DNA from: Nitrospira sp.
Lineage (GTDB): Bacteria; Nitrospirota; Nitrospiria; Nitrospirales; Nitrospiraceae
NCBI GenBank assembly: GCA_025935475.1
Contig: JAICVE010000159.1
Span: 1-6,593 of the forward strand
Length of the DNA: 6,593 nucleotides
Direction of reading: 5' to 3'
The notes under the pieces were generated by a model. That model made no database searches, was not told the DNA's origin, and worked only from the letters and a program-made list of their open reading frames with translations. Positions 5,795-6,593 of the stretch are shown here, piece by piece; positions within the stretch are counted from its first letter, which is position 1, and each line of letters starts with the position of its first letter. Position numbers and translations under genes: made by a program.

Positions 5795-6370
5795 CTACAC
5801 CTTGATGCCCATTTTTTCCGCTTTCCCGACGACTTCCTCGATGGGGCCAACCATGTAGAACGCCTGCTCCGGAAGATGGTCATACTTGCCTTCCAGAATT
5901 TCTTTGAAGCTGCGAACGGTGTCCTTCAGCTTGACGTATTTTCCAGGTGCGCCAGTAAAGGCCTCGGCGACGTGGAACGGCTGGGACAGGAACCGCTGAA
6001 TCTTCCGTGCGCGCGCCACGACCATCTTGTCGTCCTCCGACAACTCGTCCATTCCGAGAATGGCAATGATGTCCTGCAGGTCCTTGTAGCGCTGCAAGAC
6101 GGACTGCACGCCACGCGCGACCTTGTAATGTTCTTCACCGATGATCTGGGGGTCGAGGATGCGGGACGTGGAATCGAGCGGGTCCACGGCGGGGTAGATG
6201 CCCAATTCGGCCAGTTGCCGCGACAAGACCGTTGTGGCGTCCAAGTGCGCAAAGGCGGTCGCAGGCGCGGGATCGGTGAGGTCGTCCGCTGGTACATAAA
6301 TCGCTTGAACCGACGTAATCGAACCGCGCTTCGTTGAGGTAATCCGTTCTTGGAGTGCGCCCATCTCCGT
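5795..6370 (-). CDS. atpD: ATP synthase F1 subunit beta, C-terminal 191 residues only
   Basis: Catalytic beta subunit of F1. The surviving part starts at TEMGALQERITSTKRGSITS and runs, strongly family-like, through VQAIYVPADDLTDPAPATAF (21-40), LGIYPAVDPLDSTSR (56-70), IIAILGMDELSEDD (101-114), KIQRFLSQPFHVAEAFTGAP (123-142) and EGKYDHLPEQAFYMVGPIEE (160-179) to MGIKV. Both the adenine-pocket Tyr region (GIYP) and the DELSEED-type loop (DELSEDD, 108-114) are present. About 285 N-terminal residues are missing, including the Walker A and Walker B motifs, so this piece cannot be catalytic. The frame stays open to the window edge, but its translation upstream of base 6370 (and of a chance ATG at 6374-6376) bears no resemblance to AtpD. 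It is followed after 19 bases by atpC. Confidence 0.93.
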   Translation of the reverse strand, partial: TEMGALQERITSTKRGSITSVQAIYVPADDLTDPAPATAFAHLDATTVLSRQLAELGIYPAVDPLDSTSRILDPQIIGEEHYKVARGVQSVLQRYKDLQDIIAILGMDELSEDDKMVVARARKIQRFLSQPFHVAEAFTGAPGKYVKLKDTVRSFKEILEGKYDHLPEQAFYMVGPIEEVVGKAEKMGIKV

Positions 6371-6372
6371 CG
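6355..6372 (-). other. Junction between atpD and the SpvB/TcdB-like sequence, with shared bases
   Basis: AtpD similarity starts at the ACG codon (6368-6370), and toxin-like similarity ends with GAC GGA GAT GGG CGC (6357-6371), one base out of register. The bases CGACGGAGATGGGCGCAC (6372 down to 6355) would plausibly be native in both genes: DGDGR plus the start of the next codon in one, TEMGA in the other. The overlap length is inferred from family patterns, not from alignment. Confidence 0.6.
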
Positions 6373-6593
6373 ACATCGATGGGCTGGGGATTGCTGGGCG
6401 CCGCGACTGGCGTCGACACTGCAACCTCGCCGCTCGACCAGTTTGGAGAGCCGTCTTGCCAGCTGATTGTCGTTGGGGACAAGCAGAGACCGTTCTTGTC
6501 GCATTCCTGTACGGCAGCCAGACGGCTGCGGGGCGTGCCACCGCTGGTGTTGTAAGCCAGTCGATACTGCCGCACCAAGCCAAACACACCGGA
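6357..6593 (-). CDS. Fragment of an SpvB/TcdB-like (Tc toxin or RHS-type) protein with an FG-GAP/VCBS motif
   Basis: A 79-residue internal piece of a large protein, open at the right window edge and cut on the other side where atpD begins. In this minus-strand frame I read VRQYRLAYN (7-15), RSRLAAVQECDKNGLCLSPT (22-41), TISWQDG (42-48) and IDVDGDGR (72-79). The pattern YRLAY, then SRLxxVQEC, GxCLxPTTxxWQ, then DVDGDGR is what I know from the SpvB/TcdB middle region of insecticidal Tc-toxin B subunits and related RHS-repeat proteins. There, short modules precede calcium-binding-type FG-GAP/VCBS repeats (DxDGDG). Two cysteines (31, 37) bracket the loop. Past base 6357 the frame enters atpD DNA and continues as meaningless sequence to a stop at 6135-6137. 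The assignment rests on remembered motif patterns; the substrate or toxicity of the protein cannot be judged from so little. Confidence 0.65.

Noticed and set aside
5776..5883. N-terminal extension of atpC to 5883
   Set aside because: It overlaps the end of atpD, adds 36 basic residues not seen in epsilon subunits, and the ATG at 5775 matches the usual start.
4797..6337. Plus-strand open frames of about 100-210 codons opposite the TPR gene, atpC and atpD
   Set aside because: They mirror certain or well-supported minus-strand genes, show no family motifs, and have no credible start signals.
6374..6376. ATG in the atpD frame just upstream of TEMGALQ as a genuine start of a short beta subunit
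   Set aside because: No ribosome site precedes it, and the codon falls within the toxin-like sequence (IDVDGDGR), so it is a chance product of the junction.

Overview
This 6.6-kb window looks like chromosomal DNA from a GC-rich Gram-negative bacterium. It carries an outer-membrane barrel protein with a signal peptide and terminal Phe, a periplasmic haem-c sensor-type protein, and the end of an F1Fo ATP synthase operon. The mix suggests an environmental lineage such as Nitrospirota (Nitrospira-like), but that is an impression from gene content and protein style, not a demonstrated assignment. Genes at both edges are cut, as expected for a short metagenomic contig or an excised window.

Layout, left to right. 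(1) The C-terminal part of a ZnuB-type metal ABC permease (+) is followed by a beta-barrel outer-membrane protein (+) with a strong ribosome site. (2) A 14-bp perfect hairpin separates it from a convergent GNAT acetyltransferase (-). (3) A 59-residue zinc-ribbon protein (+) is divergent from the acetyltransferase and has a stable hairpin just upstream of it. (4) An RluD-type pseudouridine synthase and a 140-residue hypothetical protein form a probable minus-strand pair. (5) Divergent from rluD is a 192-residue secreted monohaem protein of the Tll0287-like (DUF3365) type (+). (6) Its 3' end overlaps by 26 bp a convergent exported TPR-repeat protein (-), which lies downstream of atpC. (7) atpC (complete) and the C-terminal 191 codons of atpD lie on the minus strand, in the usual atpD-atpC order.

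The most notable point is at the right end. Homology to AtpD stops abruptly near 6370. Beyond it, in a different minus-strand frame, the DNA encodes a fragment of an SpvB/TcdB-like (Tc toxin/RHS-type) protein with an FG-GAP/VCBS-like DVDGDGR motif. The two sequences meet in a stretch of roughly 14-18 bases that both genes could plausibly encode, so the join is either an assembly chimera (favoured) or a recombination event that destroyed one atpD copy.

Apart from this, the window is mostly housekeeping: metal uptake, envelope, rRNA modification and energy conservation. I see no rRNA, tRNA, CRISPR array, insertion sequence or convincing novel multi-gene system. No stretch over 300 bases lacks a gene.
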